A stretch of 64,000 nucleotides of DNA, from NCBI RefSeq assembly GCF_028826155.1, contig NZ_JAQGPN010000001.1, positions 620,001 to 684,000 of the forward strand. Direction: 5' to 3'. Made by a program: the position numbers and the translations under genes. This DNA comes from Mesorhizobium shangrilense (GTDB taxonomy: Bacteria > Pseudomonadota > Alphaproteobacteria > Rhizobiales > Rhizobiaceae). The notes beneath the pieces were generated by a model that ran no database searches, was not told where the DNA came from, and saw only the letters and a program-made list of their open reading frames with translations. Of the stretch, positions 54,265-64,000 are shown in pieces. Position 1 is the first letter of the stretch. Each line of letters starts with the position of its first letter.

Positions 54265-55041
54265 TCAAAGCTTCCAGCCCGAATGCAGCGCCGCGATGCC
54301 GCCGGAATAGTTGCGGAAGGTCACCCGCTCGAATCCGGCGCGCGAGATCATGGACGCGAAATTGGTCTGATTGGGGAACTTGCGGATCGATTCGACCAGA
54401 TAGGAATAGGGCTCGGCCTCGCCCGTCACCATCCGTCCGATCTGGGGGATGGCCTTGAACGACCATTGCTCATAGACGCGGTCGAGGATCGGCATGTCGA
54501 CCTCGGAGAATTCGAGGCACAGAAAGCGCCCGCCCGTCTTCAGGACGCGATAGGCCTCGCCGAGCGCAGTCTCGATCTCGGGGACGTTGCGGATGCCGAA
54601 AGCGATCGTGTAGGCGTCGAATGTGTCGTCCTCGAAGGGCAACTCCTGGGCGTTGGCCTCGACGAAGTCCAGCGAGCCGATCAGCCCGCGCTTTTCGGCA
54701 CGGCTGCGGCCGACCTCGAGCATCGAGCCGTTGATGTCCAGCACGGTGACGTGCGCCGCCCGGTCAGACGCGTCGACGATGCGGAAGGCAATGTCGCCGG
54801 TGCCGCCCGCGACGTCGAGCGCCCGCCAGCCCGGACGCTTCGGCGGGTTGAGCGCCGCCACCATGGCGTCCTTCCACAGCCGGTGCAGTCCGCCGGACAT
54901 CAGGTCGTTCATCAGATCGTAGCGGCCGGCAACCTTATGGAAGACCGTGTCGACAAGGCTCTGCTTGTCCCCTTCCGCGACCTGCCTGAAGCCGTAGGAC
55001 GTGGACATCGCCTCGCCGCCGGTGGTCCGTTGTTCTGACAC
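54265..55041 (-). CDS. ubiE: Demethylmenaquinone/2-polyprenyl-6-methoxy-benzoquinol methyltransferase UbiE
   Basis: 258 residues from GTG 55041 (MSEQRTT, as in rhizobial homologues). C-methyltransferase of ubiquinone synthesis. [20 protein letters not shown] motif [14 protein letters not shown], and the UbiE signatures [13 protein letters not shown] and [11 protein letters not shown] are present. Divergent from add, with 112 bp between starts. Confidence 0.95.
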   Translation of the reverse strand: MSEQRTTGGEAMSTSYGFRQVAEGDKQSLVDTVFHKVAGRYDLMNDLMSGGLHRLWKDAMVAALNPPKRPGWRALDVAGGTGDIAFRIVDASDRAAHVTVLDINGSMLEVGRSRAEKRGLIGSLDFVEANAQELPFEDDTFDAYTIAFGIRNVPEIETALGEAYRVLKTGGRFLCLEFSEVDMPILDRVYEQWSFKAIPQIGRMVTGEAEPYSYLVESIRKFPNQTNFASMISRAGFERVTFRNYSGGIAALHSGWKL

Positions 55042-55153
55042 GATTGTGATCCATCTTGGTTTCGGGCGGACCATAGCCGATCGAAATACCGGGCGCTATT
55101 GTTATGGGCGCGGTGTTCGGCCGCGCATCCAGACGTGCCTACGAGGAATTTGC

Positions 55154-56134
55154 ATGGCGTTGAAGGCCGAACTGCACTGCCACATAGAAGGTGCGGCCGC
55201 ACCGGAACTGGTCATCCGCCAAGCGCGGAAATACAATGCCGACCCAACCCCCTATATCCGGGACGGTGCGTTCGTCTGGTCGGACTTCACAACCTTCCTG
55301 CAAGCCTACGACTTCGCCGCGGACCTTTTCCGCACCGAGGACGACTATGCGCAACTGGCGGACCACTACCTGACCAGCCTGGCACGCGACGGCGCCATCT
55401 ATTCCGAGGTGTTCACCTCGCCGGATCATGCTGTGAAAGCGGGATTGTCGCCGCAGGCCTACACCGACGCGATCGGGGAAGGCATGAGCCGGGCCAGGGC
55501 GAAAACGGGCATCGAGGCGCGCATGATCGTCACCGGCGTCCGCCATTTCGGCGTCGAGTCCGTCGAGACGGCGGCACGCTTCGCCGCAAAGTGCAGGCAC
55601 CCGCTCGTCAGCGGGTTCGGCATGGCGGGCGACGAGCGGATCGGCGACATCGAGGATTACGTGCGGGCCTTCGAGATCGCCCGCGAGGCGGGGCTGGGCA
55701 TCACCGTCCATGCCGGCGAACTTGCGGGATGGGAAAGCGTCGACGCAGCGCTTGAGCACATCCGGCCCTCACGCATCGGCCACGGCGTCCGCGCCATAGA
55801 GAACCCGGATCTGGTCAGCAAAATCGCGGACGCCGGCATCGTGCTGGAATGCTGCCCCGGGTCCAACATCGCGCTCAACGTCTTTCCAAGCTTTGCCGAG
55901 CACCCGTTGCCAAAGCTGCGCCAGGCAGGATGCAAGGTCACGGTGAGTTCAGACGATCCGCCCTATTTCTGGACCTCGCTAAAGCGCGAGTACGACATCG
56001 CGGCGGAGCATTTCGGTATGAGCGACAAGGATCTGGCGGCCCTCACGAGAACTGCGGTGGAAGCGGCTTTCGTCGACCGCACGACACGGGCTGCGCTGCT
56101 GGCAAGGCTTGGCGCGCCGGCGCGCGGCAGGTAG
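55154..56134 (+). CDS. add: Adenosine deaminase
   Basis: 326 residues. Zn-binding HCH (ELHCHIEGAA), the catalytic HAGE loop (VHAGELAGWES), the His in IGHGVRAI, and the Asp pair in SSDDPPYF are all present. Converts adenosine or deoxyadenosine to inosine forms. ATG 55154 has GAGGA upstream. Divergent from ubiE and followed 100 bp later by upp, so it belongs to the nucleoside-salvage neighbourhood. Confidence 0.95.
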   Translation: MALKAELHCHIEGAAAPELVIRQARKYNADPTPYIRDGAFVWSDFTTFLQAYDFAADLFRTEDDYAQLADHYLTSLARDGAIYSEVFTSPDHAVKAGLSPQAYTDAIGEGMSRARAKTGIEARMIVTGVRHFGVESVETAARFAAKCRHPLVSGFGMAGDERIGDIEDYVRAFEIAREAGLGITVHAGELAGWESVDAALEHIRPSRIGHGVRAIENPDLVSKIADAGIVLECCPGSNIALNVFPSFAEHPLPKLRQAGCKVTVSSDDPPYFWTSLKREYDIAAEHFGMSDKDLAALTRTAVEAAFVDRTTRAALLARLGAPARGR

Positions 56135-56234
56135 CGAAAGGCGGGGACAAGCCTACGCATTCACGGAAGCGGCGGTTTTCTGGACGAACGTCGGTGGATA
56201 AAGTCGAGGAAAATCTGTTTTGGAGCCGTCCGTC

Positions 56235-56864
56235 ATGCAAGGCGTCACCGTCGTCGATCATCCACTGGTCCAGCACAAGCTGACCATCATGCGAAACAAG
56301 GAAACCTCGACGGCCGGCTTTAGAAGGCTGTTGCGCGAGATCTCGCTGCTGCTCTGCTATGAGGTCACCCGCAATCTCGAACTGACGACCATGAAGATCG
56401 AGACGCCCATGGAGGAGATGGACGCGCCGATCCTCGAGGGCAAGAAGCTCGTCTTCGCCTCGGTCCTGCGCGCCGGCAACGGCCTGCTCGAGGGACTGCT
56501 GGACCTCGTGCCCGCCGCTCGCGTTGCGCATATCGGGCTCTATCGCGACCACGACACGCTGGAGGCGGTGGAATATTTCTTCAAGGCGCCGAGCGATCTC
56601 GCCGACCGGCTGGTCATCGTCGTCGACCCGATGCTGGCGACGGCCAACTCGGCGATCGCGGCGATCGACAAGATCAAGAGCCGCGGCGCGACCAACATCC
56701 GGTTCCTCTGCCTGCTGGCAGCCCCCGAGGGCATCGAGCGCTTCACCAAGGCGCATCCCGACGTGCCGATCTTCACGGCTTCCATCGACCGGGAGCTGAA
56801 CGAGAAGGGCTACATCATCCCCGGTCTGGGCGACGCCGGCGACCGCATGTACGGGACGAAGTAG
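56235..56864 (+). CDS. upp: Uracil phosphoribosyltransferase
   Basis: 209 residues. Makes UMP from uracil and PRPP. The PRPP-binding [15 protein letters not shown] and the C-terminal [12 protein letters not shown] loop are hallmarks. ATG 56235 is chosen (GGAG upstream); a TTG at 56220 is possible. Receives uracil and is functionally linked to deoA and cdd encoded nearby. Confidence 0.96.
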   Translation: MQGVTVVDHPLVQHKLTIMRNKETSTAGFRRLLREISLLLCYEVTRNLELTTMKIETPMEEMDAPILEGKKLVFASVLRAGNGLLEGLLDLVPAARVAHIGLYRDHDTLEAVEYFFKAPSDLADRLVIVVDPMLATANSAIAAIDKIKSRGATNIRFLCLLAAPEGIERFTKAHPDVPIFTASIDRELNEKGYIIPGLGDAGDRMYGTK

Positions 56865-56866
56865 GC

Positions 56867-56888
56867 CGCGCAAATTGCGCGCGTTTCG
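56867..56888 (+). terminator. Possible terminator after upp
   Basis: The inverted repeat CGCGC-AAATT-GCGCG followed by TTTCGTT begins 3 bp after the stop. The stem is only 5 bp (extended to 7 bp as a 15-bp odd palindrome), so it is a weak candidate. Confidence 0.4.
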
Positions 56889-56942
56889 TTAAGCCCACAA
56901 TCACGTTGCTTTCGTAGACTGTCCCGCAATTGGGACAGTCCG

Positions 56943-57512
56943 ATGTTTCGACAGCTCGCATTGCTGGGGATGTTCGCGGCCATCAGCCTGGCATTCCCGC
57001 TCGTCTACGAAATGAACCCCGGGGCCATCGAGAGCTGGATCGATGCGCAGGAGCCGGCCGACCGCGCGACGGCAGTCGAACCGGCGACCCGCATCGCGGC
57101 GGCGACGCCCGAGCCTTCTCCGAAAGCGCAGCCGCTGGTCGGGCGAAAGGTGCAGGTGCGCGCCAATGAGGGCGGCCATTTCGTCGCCGAATTCAGGCTG
57201 AACGGACGCAGGATCGACGCAATGATCGATACCGGCGCGACGACGGTCGCGCTGAACCGCTCGCTCGCACGACGTATCGGCATCTCCCTTTCGCCGGCCG
57301 ACTTCAAATACGAGGTGCGCACCGCGAACGGTATCGTGAAAGGCGCCGCCGCCACCATCGATCGCGTCCAGGTCGGCCGCATCACGCTGGAGCGCATCGA
57401 CGCCCTGGTGCTCGACGACAGGGCTCTGGACGGCGTGCTCGTCGGCATGAGCTTCCTCAACCAGCTGTCGAGGTTCCAGGTGCAGGGCGGCATTCTTACG
57501 ATGCAGCAGTAG
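56943..57512 (+). CDS. Membrane-anchored retropepsin-like aspartic protease (TIGR02281 family)
   Basis: 189 residues. A single N-terminal signal/anchor segment (LALLGMFAAISLAFPLVY), a Pro/Ala-rich linker, and an aspartyl-protease domain with the catalytic DTGATTVAL motif (~residues 97-105). This is a half-size, homodimer-forming family widespread in alphaproteobacteria. Probably acts in the periplasm; the substrate is unknown. 78 bp after upp, convergent with deoA. Confidence 0.9.
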   Translation: MFRQLALLGMFAAISLAFPLVYEMNPGAIESWIDAQEPADRATAVEPATRIAAATPEPSPKAQPLVGRKVQVRANEGGHFVAEFRLNGRRIDAMIDTGATTVALNRSLARRIGISLSPADFKYEVRTANGIVKGAAATIDRVQVGRITLERIDALVLDDRALDGVLVGMSFLNQLSRFQVQGGILTMQQ

Positions 57513-57536
57513 CGGTCTCTCGCCGCCGTCGCAGCC

Positions 57537-58856
<1,320 letters not shown>

Positions 58857-58859
58857 CGG

Positions 58860-59666
58860 CTAGTCTTCCAGCATTCCGGCCGACAACACCCTCTTGAGCA
58901 CCGTCGCCAGACGGGCGCCGCCGATCGGAGCCATGTCCTTGGTTTCCTGATGCGACAGCTCGCCGGCGCTCATGCCCGCGGCGAGGTTGGTGATCACCGA
59001 GCAGGCGGCGACCCTCATGCCGAGGAAGCGCGCCAGGATCACTTCCGGCACGGTCGACATGCCGACCGCGTTGGCGCCCATGACACGCGCCATACGGATC
59101 TCGGCCGGCGTCTCGAAGGAGGGGCCGGAGAACCACATGTAGACGCCCTGATGGAGGGGCGTACCGGTGTCCTGCGCCGCACGTTCGAAAGCCGCGCGCA
59201 TGTCCGCATCGTAGGCTTCGCTCAAACCGACGAAGCGGCGATCGGTCTGCTCGCCGATCAGCGGATTTGCCCCCGCGAAATTGATGTGGTCGGTGAGCAG
59301 CATGACCGATCCGGGCGGCATCTGCGCGTCGACCGAGCCGGCTGCATTCGTCAGGATCAGCTTGCCGACGCCGACGCCGGCCAGCGCCTCGAGTGCCGGA
59401 CGCATGGCCGCGGCGTCGCCGTGTTCGTAATAGTGCGCGCGTCCGGCCAGCACGATCACCGGCTTACCCGCGAGCCGCCCGGCGACGAGCTGGCCCGCAT
59501 GGCCGCTGACGCCGCTGTGCGGAAAACCCGGAAGCTCGCCATAGGGAATGCGGACGGCGTCTTCGACCTCGTCGACCAGCCCGCCCAACCCGGAACCCAG
59601 GACCAGCGCCACCGTCGGCGACAGGCCGCCCAGGCGGCTCGAAAGAACCTCGCTTGCAGCTGTCAT
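58860..59666 (-). CDS. punA: Purine nucleoside phosphorylase, trimeric type
   Basis: 268 residues. VALVLGSGLGGLVDEVE (phosphate loop), GRAHYYEHG, SGPSFETPAEI and the base-binding Asn in VITNLAAG mark the trimeric, inosine/guanosine-preferring family. Overlaps cdd by 4 bp. Works downstream of adenosine deaminase, which supplies inosine. Confidence 0.94.
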   Translation of the reverse strand: MTAASEVLSSRLGGLSPTVALVLGSGLGGLVDEVEDAVRIPYGELPGFPHSGVSGHAGQLVAGRLAGKPVIVLAGRAHYYEHGDAAAMRPALEALAGVGVGKLILTNAAGSVDAQMPPGSVMLLTDHINFAGANPLIGEQTDRRFVGLSEAYDADMRAAFERAAQDTGTPLHQGVYMWFSGPSFETPAEIRMARVMGANAVGMSTVPEVILARFLGMRVAACSVITNLAAGMSAGELSHQETKDMAPIGGARLATVLKRVLSAGMLED

Positions 59667-60055
59667 TTCAGGATGTCTCCGCGGAAGCCGTAGGGAAGCA
59701 TGTCGCCCATCGTGACCGTTTCGGCAATGCCCGTGTCGTCACACAGGTACAGCTTCGCCGACGGCCCCGCGAATTCGGCGAGGCGCTGGCGGCAGCCGCC
59801 GCAGGGGCTGATCTTCGCCATTCGTTCGGCCACCACCGCGATCTCGACGATCCTGCCGCCGCCGCCCATGACGTAGTGGCCGAGCGCGGTGGTCTCGGCG
59901 CACCAACCCTCGGGATAGGACGCGACCTCGATGTTCGCCCCTGCATAAACCTTGCCGTCTTCTGTGCGGATCGCCGCGCCGACGGGGAATTTTGAGTAGG
60001 GCGCATGGGCGCTCTTCATGGCGGCCTTCGCCGCCAGGTACAGATCATGTGACAA
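59663..60055 (-). CDS. cdd: Cytidine deaminase
   Basis: 130 residues, tetrameric type. The zinc and proton-shuttle residues are in WCAETTALG (Cys-Ala-Glu) and PCGGCRQRLAEF (two Cys). Converts (deoxy)cytidine to (deoxy)uridine, which deoA and upp can process. 3 bp after the permease stop. Confidence 0.96.
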   Translation of the reverse strand: MSHDLYLAAKAAMKSAHAPYSKFPVGAAIRTEDGKVYAGANIEVASYPEGWCAETTALGHYVMGGGGRIVEIAVVAERMAKISPCGGCRQRLAEFAGPSAKLYLCDDTGIAETVTMGDMLPYGFRGDILK

Positions 60056-60058
60056 GTT

Positions 60059-61030
60059 CTAGCGCTCCTTTACATAGGGCACGCCGCCGGCGCGCGGCGG
60101 GATCGCCTTGCCGATGAAGCCGGCGAGCAGGATGACGGTCAGCACATAGGGCAGCGCCTGCATGAACTGAACCGGGACGCGCCCGATGCCCGGCCACGGC
60201 ATGCCCTGGAAGCGGATCGAAGCCGCCTCCAGGAAGCCGAACAGCAGGCAGGCGAACATCGCCGGCACCGGCCTCCACTTGGCGAAGATGAGCGCCGCAA
60301 GGGCAATGAAACCCTTGCCGGCGGTCATGTCCTTCACGAAGCCCGCATTCTGCGCCACCGACAGGTAGGCGCCTGCGATGCCGGTAAGCACGCCGGTGCA
60401 GATGACGGCGCGGTAGCGCAGCCAGGTCACGGAAATGCCGGCCGTATCCACCGCCGCCGGGTTCTCGCCGACGGCGCGCAGGCGCAGGCCGAACCGCGTC
60501 CTGAACAGTACCCACCAGGTGAACGGCACCATGAGGAAGGCGACGTAGACCAGGATGGAATGGCCGGACAGCAGTTCCGAGTACAGGACGCCGATCACCG
60601 GCACGCTGCGCAGGGCTTCCGCGCCCGGCAGCGTGATGGCCTCGAAGCGCGCCGCGCCCGACAGCGAGGGCGTGCGTCCGCCCTGCTGGAACCAGGCCTG
60701 GCCGAGGATGATGGTCGAGCCCGCCGCGATGAAGTTGATGGCGACGCCCGACACGATCTGGTTGCCGCGATGCGTGATCGAGGCGAAGCCGTGCACCAGC
60801 GCCAGGCCGACGGCGACGGTGATGGCGCCCGCAAGGCCGAGCCAGGCCGAACCGGTGACGGCGGCCACCGCAGCGCCGGCGAACGCGCCGCCGAGCATCT
60901 TGCCTTCCAGGCCGATGTCGAACACGCCGGACCGTTCCGAGTAGAGGCCCGCAAGACAGGCAAGCAGAAGCGGCACCGAGACGCGGATGGTCGCGTCCAG
61001 CAACTGAACGAGGACGTTCACAAAGTCCAT
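60059..61030 (-). CDS. ABC transporter permease, nucleoside/BMP type (second permease)
   Basis: 323 residues, BPD_transp_2 family with about eight to ten membrane segments and the inner sequence YSERSGVFDIGLEGKMLGGA, the loop that contacts the ATPase. Pairs with the other permease as a heterodimer. One base separates it from the upstream permease gene. Nucleoside import is inferred from cdd, punA and deoA in the same transcript. Confidence 0.92.
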   Translation of the reverse strand: MDFVNVLVQLLDATIRVSVPLLLACLAGLYSERSGVFDIGLEGKMLGGAFAGAAVAAVTGSAWLGLAGAITVAVGLALVHGFASITHRGNQIVSGVAINFIAAGSTIILGQAWFQQGGRTPSLSGAARFEAITLPGAEALRSVPVIGVLYSELLSGHSILVYVAFLMVPFTWWVLFRTRFGLRLRAVGENPAAVDTAGISVTWLRYRAVICTGVLTGIAGAYLSVAQNAGFVKDMTAGKGFIALAALIFAKWRPVPAMFACLLFGFLEAASIRFQGMPWPGIGRVPVQFMQALPYVLTVILLAGFIGKAIPPRAGGVPYVKER

Positions 61031-61031
61031 G

Positions 61032-62165
61032 TCACGCCCCCGCCTGCTTGACGAGGCCCACCGAGCGTGGACTCAGCGACGCGAACAGCGTCTGGATCCA
61101 CGGCCGGAACATGTGCTCCAGCGCGCCTGCGAAGAGGATCACCAGGCCCTGGATGATGACGATCATGTCTCTGCTGATGTTCGGCATCTCGAAGGCGAGT
61201 TCTGCGCCGCCCTGGTAGAGCATGCCGAACAGGATCGCCGCAGGCACGATGCCGGCCGGATGCGAGCGCCCCATCAGGGCGACGGCGATGCCGACGAAGC
61301 CTGCGCCGGTGACGAAATCGAGCTGCACGCGGTGCTGGTCGCCCATGATCGGGTTGAGCGCCATCATCCCCGCAAGGGCGCCGGAGATCATCATGGTGAT
61401 GATGATGATCCTTGCCTCCTTGATGCCGGCATAGCGCGCCGCCTTCTGGCTGAACCCCATGGTGCGGATCTCGTAGCCGAGCCTGGTGCGCCAGATCAGC
61501 ACCCAGACGAGGAAGGCCATGACCAGCGCCAACAGGAAGGTGACGTTGAGGGGCGCCGAACGCACCGACAGGCCGAAGGCTTCGAGCAGCCAGTTGAGCT
61601 TCGGCAGCTGCGCGCCCGGCTCGAAGGTGCGGGTCTGCGGCGCCATCGATCCGGGGGGCTTCAGCACGTCGACCAGCATGTAGACCATGATGGAGGCGGC
61701 GATGAAGTTGAACATGATCGTCGTGATGACGATGTGCGAGCCGCGCCTGGCCTGCAGGTAGGCCGGGATCAGTGCCCACAGCGCGCCGACGAGTGCGGAG
61801 CCCAGGATCGCCAGCGGAAAATTCAGCCACCACGGCAGGATGCTGTCGAAGGTGAGCGCCACCATCGCGACGCCGAGCCCGGCGATGTAGGCCTGCCCCT
61901 CGCCGCCGATGTTGAACAGTCCGCAATGAAAGGCGACTGCAACAGCCAGTCCGGTGAAGATGAAATTGGTGGCGTAATAGAGCGTGTATGCGATGTTCTG
62001 GCCGCCGCCAAAGGCGCCGTCGATCAGGATCACAGCAGCCCGGAAGGGGTTTTCGCCGACCAGCAGAACCACCAGCCCGGCCACGATGAAGGCGACGAGC
62101 AGGTTGATCAGCGGGATCAAACCGTAATCGGCCCAGCGCGGGAGTTTCGCGTAGGGAACGCTCAT
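61032..62165 (-). CDS. ABC transporter permease, nucleoside/BMP type (first permease)
   Basis: 377 residues, BPD_transp_2 family. NFIFTGLAVAVAFHCGLFNIGGEGQAYIAG is visible in sections: the conserved GLFNIGGEGQ loop lies near residue 90. The N-terminal extension before the transport core is typical of the larger subunit of such pairs. Overlaps the ATPase gene by 4 bp. Confidence 0.93.
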   Translation of the reverse strand: MSVPYAKLPRWADYGLIPLINLLVAFIVAGLVVLLVGENPFRAAVILIDGAFGGGQNIAYTLYYATNFIFTGLAVAVAFHCGLFNIGGEGQAYIAGLGVAMVALTFDSILPWWLNFPLAILGSALVGALWALIPAYLQARRGSHIVITTIMFNFIAASIMVYMLVDVLKPPGSMAPQTRTFEPGAQLPKLNWLLEAFGLSVRSAPLNVTFLLALVMAFLVWVLIWRTRLGYEIRTMGFSQKAARYAGIKEARIIIITMMISGALAGMMALNPIMGDQHRVQLDFVTGAGFVGIAVALMGRSHPAGIVPAAILFGMLYQGGAELAFEMPNISRDMIVIIQGLVILFAGALEHMFRPWIQTLFASLSPRSVGLVKQAGA

Positions 62166-63694
62166 TCCGCGGCCTCCATGCGCTCGACGCCGGCCATCAG
62201 CAATCCGAGTTCGCCTTCCGTCGCTTCTGGGCCGCGCTCGCCCACGACGCGCCCGTCGAACATGACCAGGATGCGGTCGGACAGCGAGCGGATCTCGTCG
62301 AGCTCGACCGAGACCAGCAGAACCGCCTTGCCGGCATCGCGCATCGCGATGAGGCGCTTGTGGATGAACTCGATGGCGCCGACGTCAACGCCGCGCGTCG
62401 GCTGGCCGACGATCAGCACGCCGGGGTCACGCTCCATCTCGCGTGCAAGCACGATCTTCTGCTGGTTTCCGCCGGAGAAGTTCGCTGTCTTCAGCCGGGC
62501 GTTTGCCGGGCGAATGTCGTATTTCTCGATCTTCTCCTCGGCGTCCGCCTGGATCGCCGCCATGTCGAGGAACGGCCCCTTCAGGTAGCGCTGGTCGGTG
62601 TGGTAGCCGAGGATCGAGTTCTCGTTCTCCTCGAACTGCAGGACCAGGCCGACATGGTGCCGATCCTCCGGCACATGCGCCAGCCCGCGGCTGCGCAGTT
62701 CTGCAGGATCGGCGTGGCCGGTCACGTCGATCGGTTCGCCGTCGAGGAGCACCGTGCCCGACACCGCCTTGCGTATGCCGGCGATCGCCTCGATCAGCTC
62801 AGACTGGCCGTTGCCGGCGACGCCGGCGATGCCGACGATCTCTCCCGCCTGCACCGCGAAAGACACGTCCTTGACCATGGTGACGCCACGGCTGTCCTCA
62901 ACGGTCAGGTTGTGCACCTCGAGCTTGATGGTGCCCGCATGCGATTCGCCCTTGTCGACACGCAGCAGCACCCGCCGGCCGACCATCAGCTCGGCCAGTT
63001 CCTCCACCGTCGTCTGCCTGGTCTCCCGCGTCGCCACCATCGTGCCCTGACGCATGACGGAGACGGTGTCGGTGATCGCCATGATCTCACGCAGCTTGTG
63101 CGTGATGAGGACGACCGTCTTTCCCTGCTCCTTCAGTTGCTTGAGGATGCGGAAGAGATGGTCCGCCTCGGCCGGGGTAAGCACGCCTGTGGGCTCGTCG
63201 AGAATCAGGATCTCGGCCCCGCGGTAGAGCGCCTTGAGAATTTCCACGCGCTGCTGGATGCCGACCGGCAGTTCCTCGATCAGCGCGTCCGGGTCGACCT
63301 CGAGGCCATATTCCCTTTCGAGCCGCACCAGCTCGGACCGCGCCTTCGCGATCGAATTCCCCAGCAGCGCCTCGCCTTCCGCCCCAAGGATGATGTTCTC
63401 CAGTACGGTAAAATTCTCGACCAGCATGAAGTGCTGGTGGACCATGCCGATGCCTTGCGCGATGGCGTCGTTGGGCGTCTTGATGGAAACGGGTTTGCCG
63501 GCGACGCGGATCTCGCCTTCGTCGGCTTGGTAGAAGCCGTACAGGATCGACATCAGCGTCGACTTGCCGGCGCCGTTCTCGCCGATGATTCCGTGGATCG
63601 TGCCGCGCCGCACTTCCAGATGGATGTCACGGTTCGCCCTGACCGGACCGAAACTCTTGCTGATACCGATCAGCTCAATCGCAGCGTCCGCCAT
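62162..63694 (-). CDS. ABC transporter ATP-binding protein, nucleoside/simple-sugar type (two ATPase domains)
   Basis: 510 residues with tandem ABC domains of the RbsA/BmpB type. First domain: Walker A GENGAGKST, Walker B ILILDEPTGVLTPAE. Second domain: GVAGNGQSELIEAI in the Walker A position (Lys absent, as is usual for the second domain of this family) and signature FSGGNQQKIVLARE with GVLIVGQPTRGVD. ATG 63694 has AAGGGGAG upstream. First gene of the operon; no binding-protein gene precedes it. Confidence 0.94.
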   Translation of the reverse strand: MADAAIELIGISKSFGPVRANRDIHLEVRRGTIHGIIGENGAGKSTLMSILYGFYQADEGEIRVAGKPVSIKTPNDAIAQGIGMVHQHFMLVENFTVLENIILGAEGEALLGNSIAKARSELVRLEREYGLEVDPDALIEELPVGIQQRVEILKALYRGAEILILDEPTGVLTPAEADHLFRILKQLKEQGKTVVLITHKLREIMAITDTVSVMRQGTMVATRETRQTTVEELAELMVGRRVLLRVDKGESHAGTIKLEVHNLTVEDSRGVTMVKDVSFAVQAGEIVGIAGVAGNGQSELIEAIAGIRKAVSGTVLLDGEPIDVTGHADPAELRSRGLAHVPEDRHHVGLVLQFEENENSILGYHTDQRYLKGPFLDMAAIQADAEEKIEKYDIRPANARLKTANFSGGNQQKIVLAREMERDPGVLIVGQPTRGVDVGAIEFIHKRLIAMRDAGKAVLLVSVELDEIRSLSDRILVMFDGRVVGERGPEATEGELGLLMAGVERMEAAE

Positions 63695-63849
63695 TTGCGA
63701 GCCTGCTCCCCTTGTTTTTTTATGGTTGGGACAGACCTAGCATGGCCTCAAACGACTGCCAATCGGGAGGCGCATGCCGGGTTTTGGCCGCATTGTCGGT
63801 GGCATGGCGCGATGCTAGCCTCCACATGGGCAGGCTTGCGGAGGTGTCT

Positions 63850-64000
63850 ATGGCAGCACCGTTCGTTCCCAGCATGATCAATGCCCTCGATATCGAGAAG
63901 TCGGTGGGTGCGGATGCGGTGAACCAGCCCGAGGACATGCGCGCCGTCAAGATCATGCTCAACGGCGTCCTGCTCACCGACGGCGGGACCGAGGGCGCGC
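63850..64000 (+). CDS. Hypothetical protein, N-terminal part only
   Basis: Fifty codons from ATG 63850 to the window edge, with a strong GGAGGTG sequence just upstream. SVGADAVNQPEDMRAVKIML resembles the start of a peptidoglycan-binding-like helical repeat, but too little is visible for an assignment. Divergent from the nucleoside ABC operon, with 155 bp between starts. It is not a BMP-type nucleoside-binding protein judging by its start, which lacks a signal peptide. Confidence 0.6.
   Translation, partial: MAAPFVPSMINALDIEKSVGADAVNQPEDMRAVKIMLNGVLLTDGGTEGA

Overview
This window looks like chromosome of a GC-rich alphaproteobacterium of the Hyphomicrobiales (Rhizobiales), probably in or near Phyllobacteriaceae (Mesorhizobium-like). 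The main evidence is the chvI-chvG-hprK-EIIA-ptsH gene run with a divergent pckA, together with the ubiE-ubiB-coaBC neighbourhood. This placement is an inference; no 16S rRNA or tRNA gene was seen.

Layout. 1-4.4 kb: the N-terminal part of a very large surface-type protein with a Calx-beta-like domain and nine near-identical 114-residue DUF11/DUF7507-type repeats; it runs off the left edge. 4.6-5.5 kb: an AraC regulator beside a (TCC)n microsatellite. 6.3-17.8 kb: an accessory catabolic cluster on the minus strand, with a class III CoA-transferase, two different carboxyltransferase subunits, a free-standing 73-residue biotin carrier, a biotin carboxylase, a NitT/TauT-type ABC importer, an unrecognised permease and a GntR/FCD regulator. 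A shared ATTGTCARCA motif lies upstream of three of its transcription units. 18.1-30.3 kb: a glycan/signalling island with a DUF3095 protein that looks like a class III cyclase, four glycosyltransferases, a deacetylase-like protein, an MBL-fold hydrolase, two methyltransferase-like proteins, a cNMP-binding protein and a 905-residue ABC-exporter-like protein whose nucleotide-binding motifs are all degenerate.

30.6-41.6 kb: conserved core. It holds the regulatory phosphotransferase proteins (HPr, EIIA-Man, HprK), the ChvG/ChvI two-component system, PEP carboxykinase, ArfB, a LysM protein, a pentapeptide-repeat protein, release factor 3, a MliC-type lysozyme inhibitor and a class III adenylate cyclase. 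42-50.7 kb: a nonulosonic (legionaminic-type) acid sugar cluster with a CBS-nucleotidyltransferase, NeuB/LegI-like synthase, NeuC/LegG-like epimerase, 4,6-dehydratase and LegC-like aminotransferase, followed by an SGNH hydrolase, a GT2 glycosyltransferase and a GNAT acetyltransferase. 50.7-55 kb: coaBC, a FitAB/VapBC-type toxin-antitoxin pair, ubiB and ubiE. 55.2-63.7 kb: a nucleoside salvage region (add, upp; then an ABC nucleoside importer without its binding protein, cdd, punA and deoA in one tight operon). The right edge cuts a further gene.

The strongest candidates for undescribed biology are the pseudo-ATPase ABC protein with its cNMP-binding partner and cyclase-like neighbour, and the CoA-transferase/double-carboxyltransferase pathway with its candidate GntR operator.
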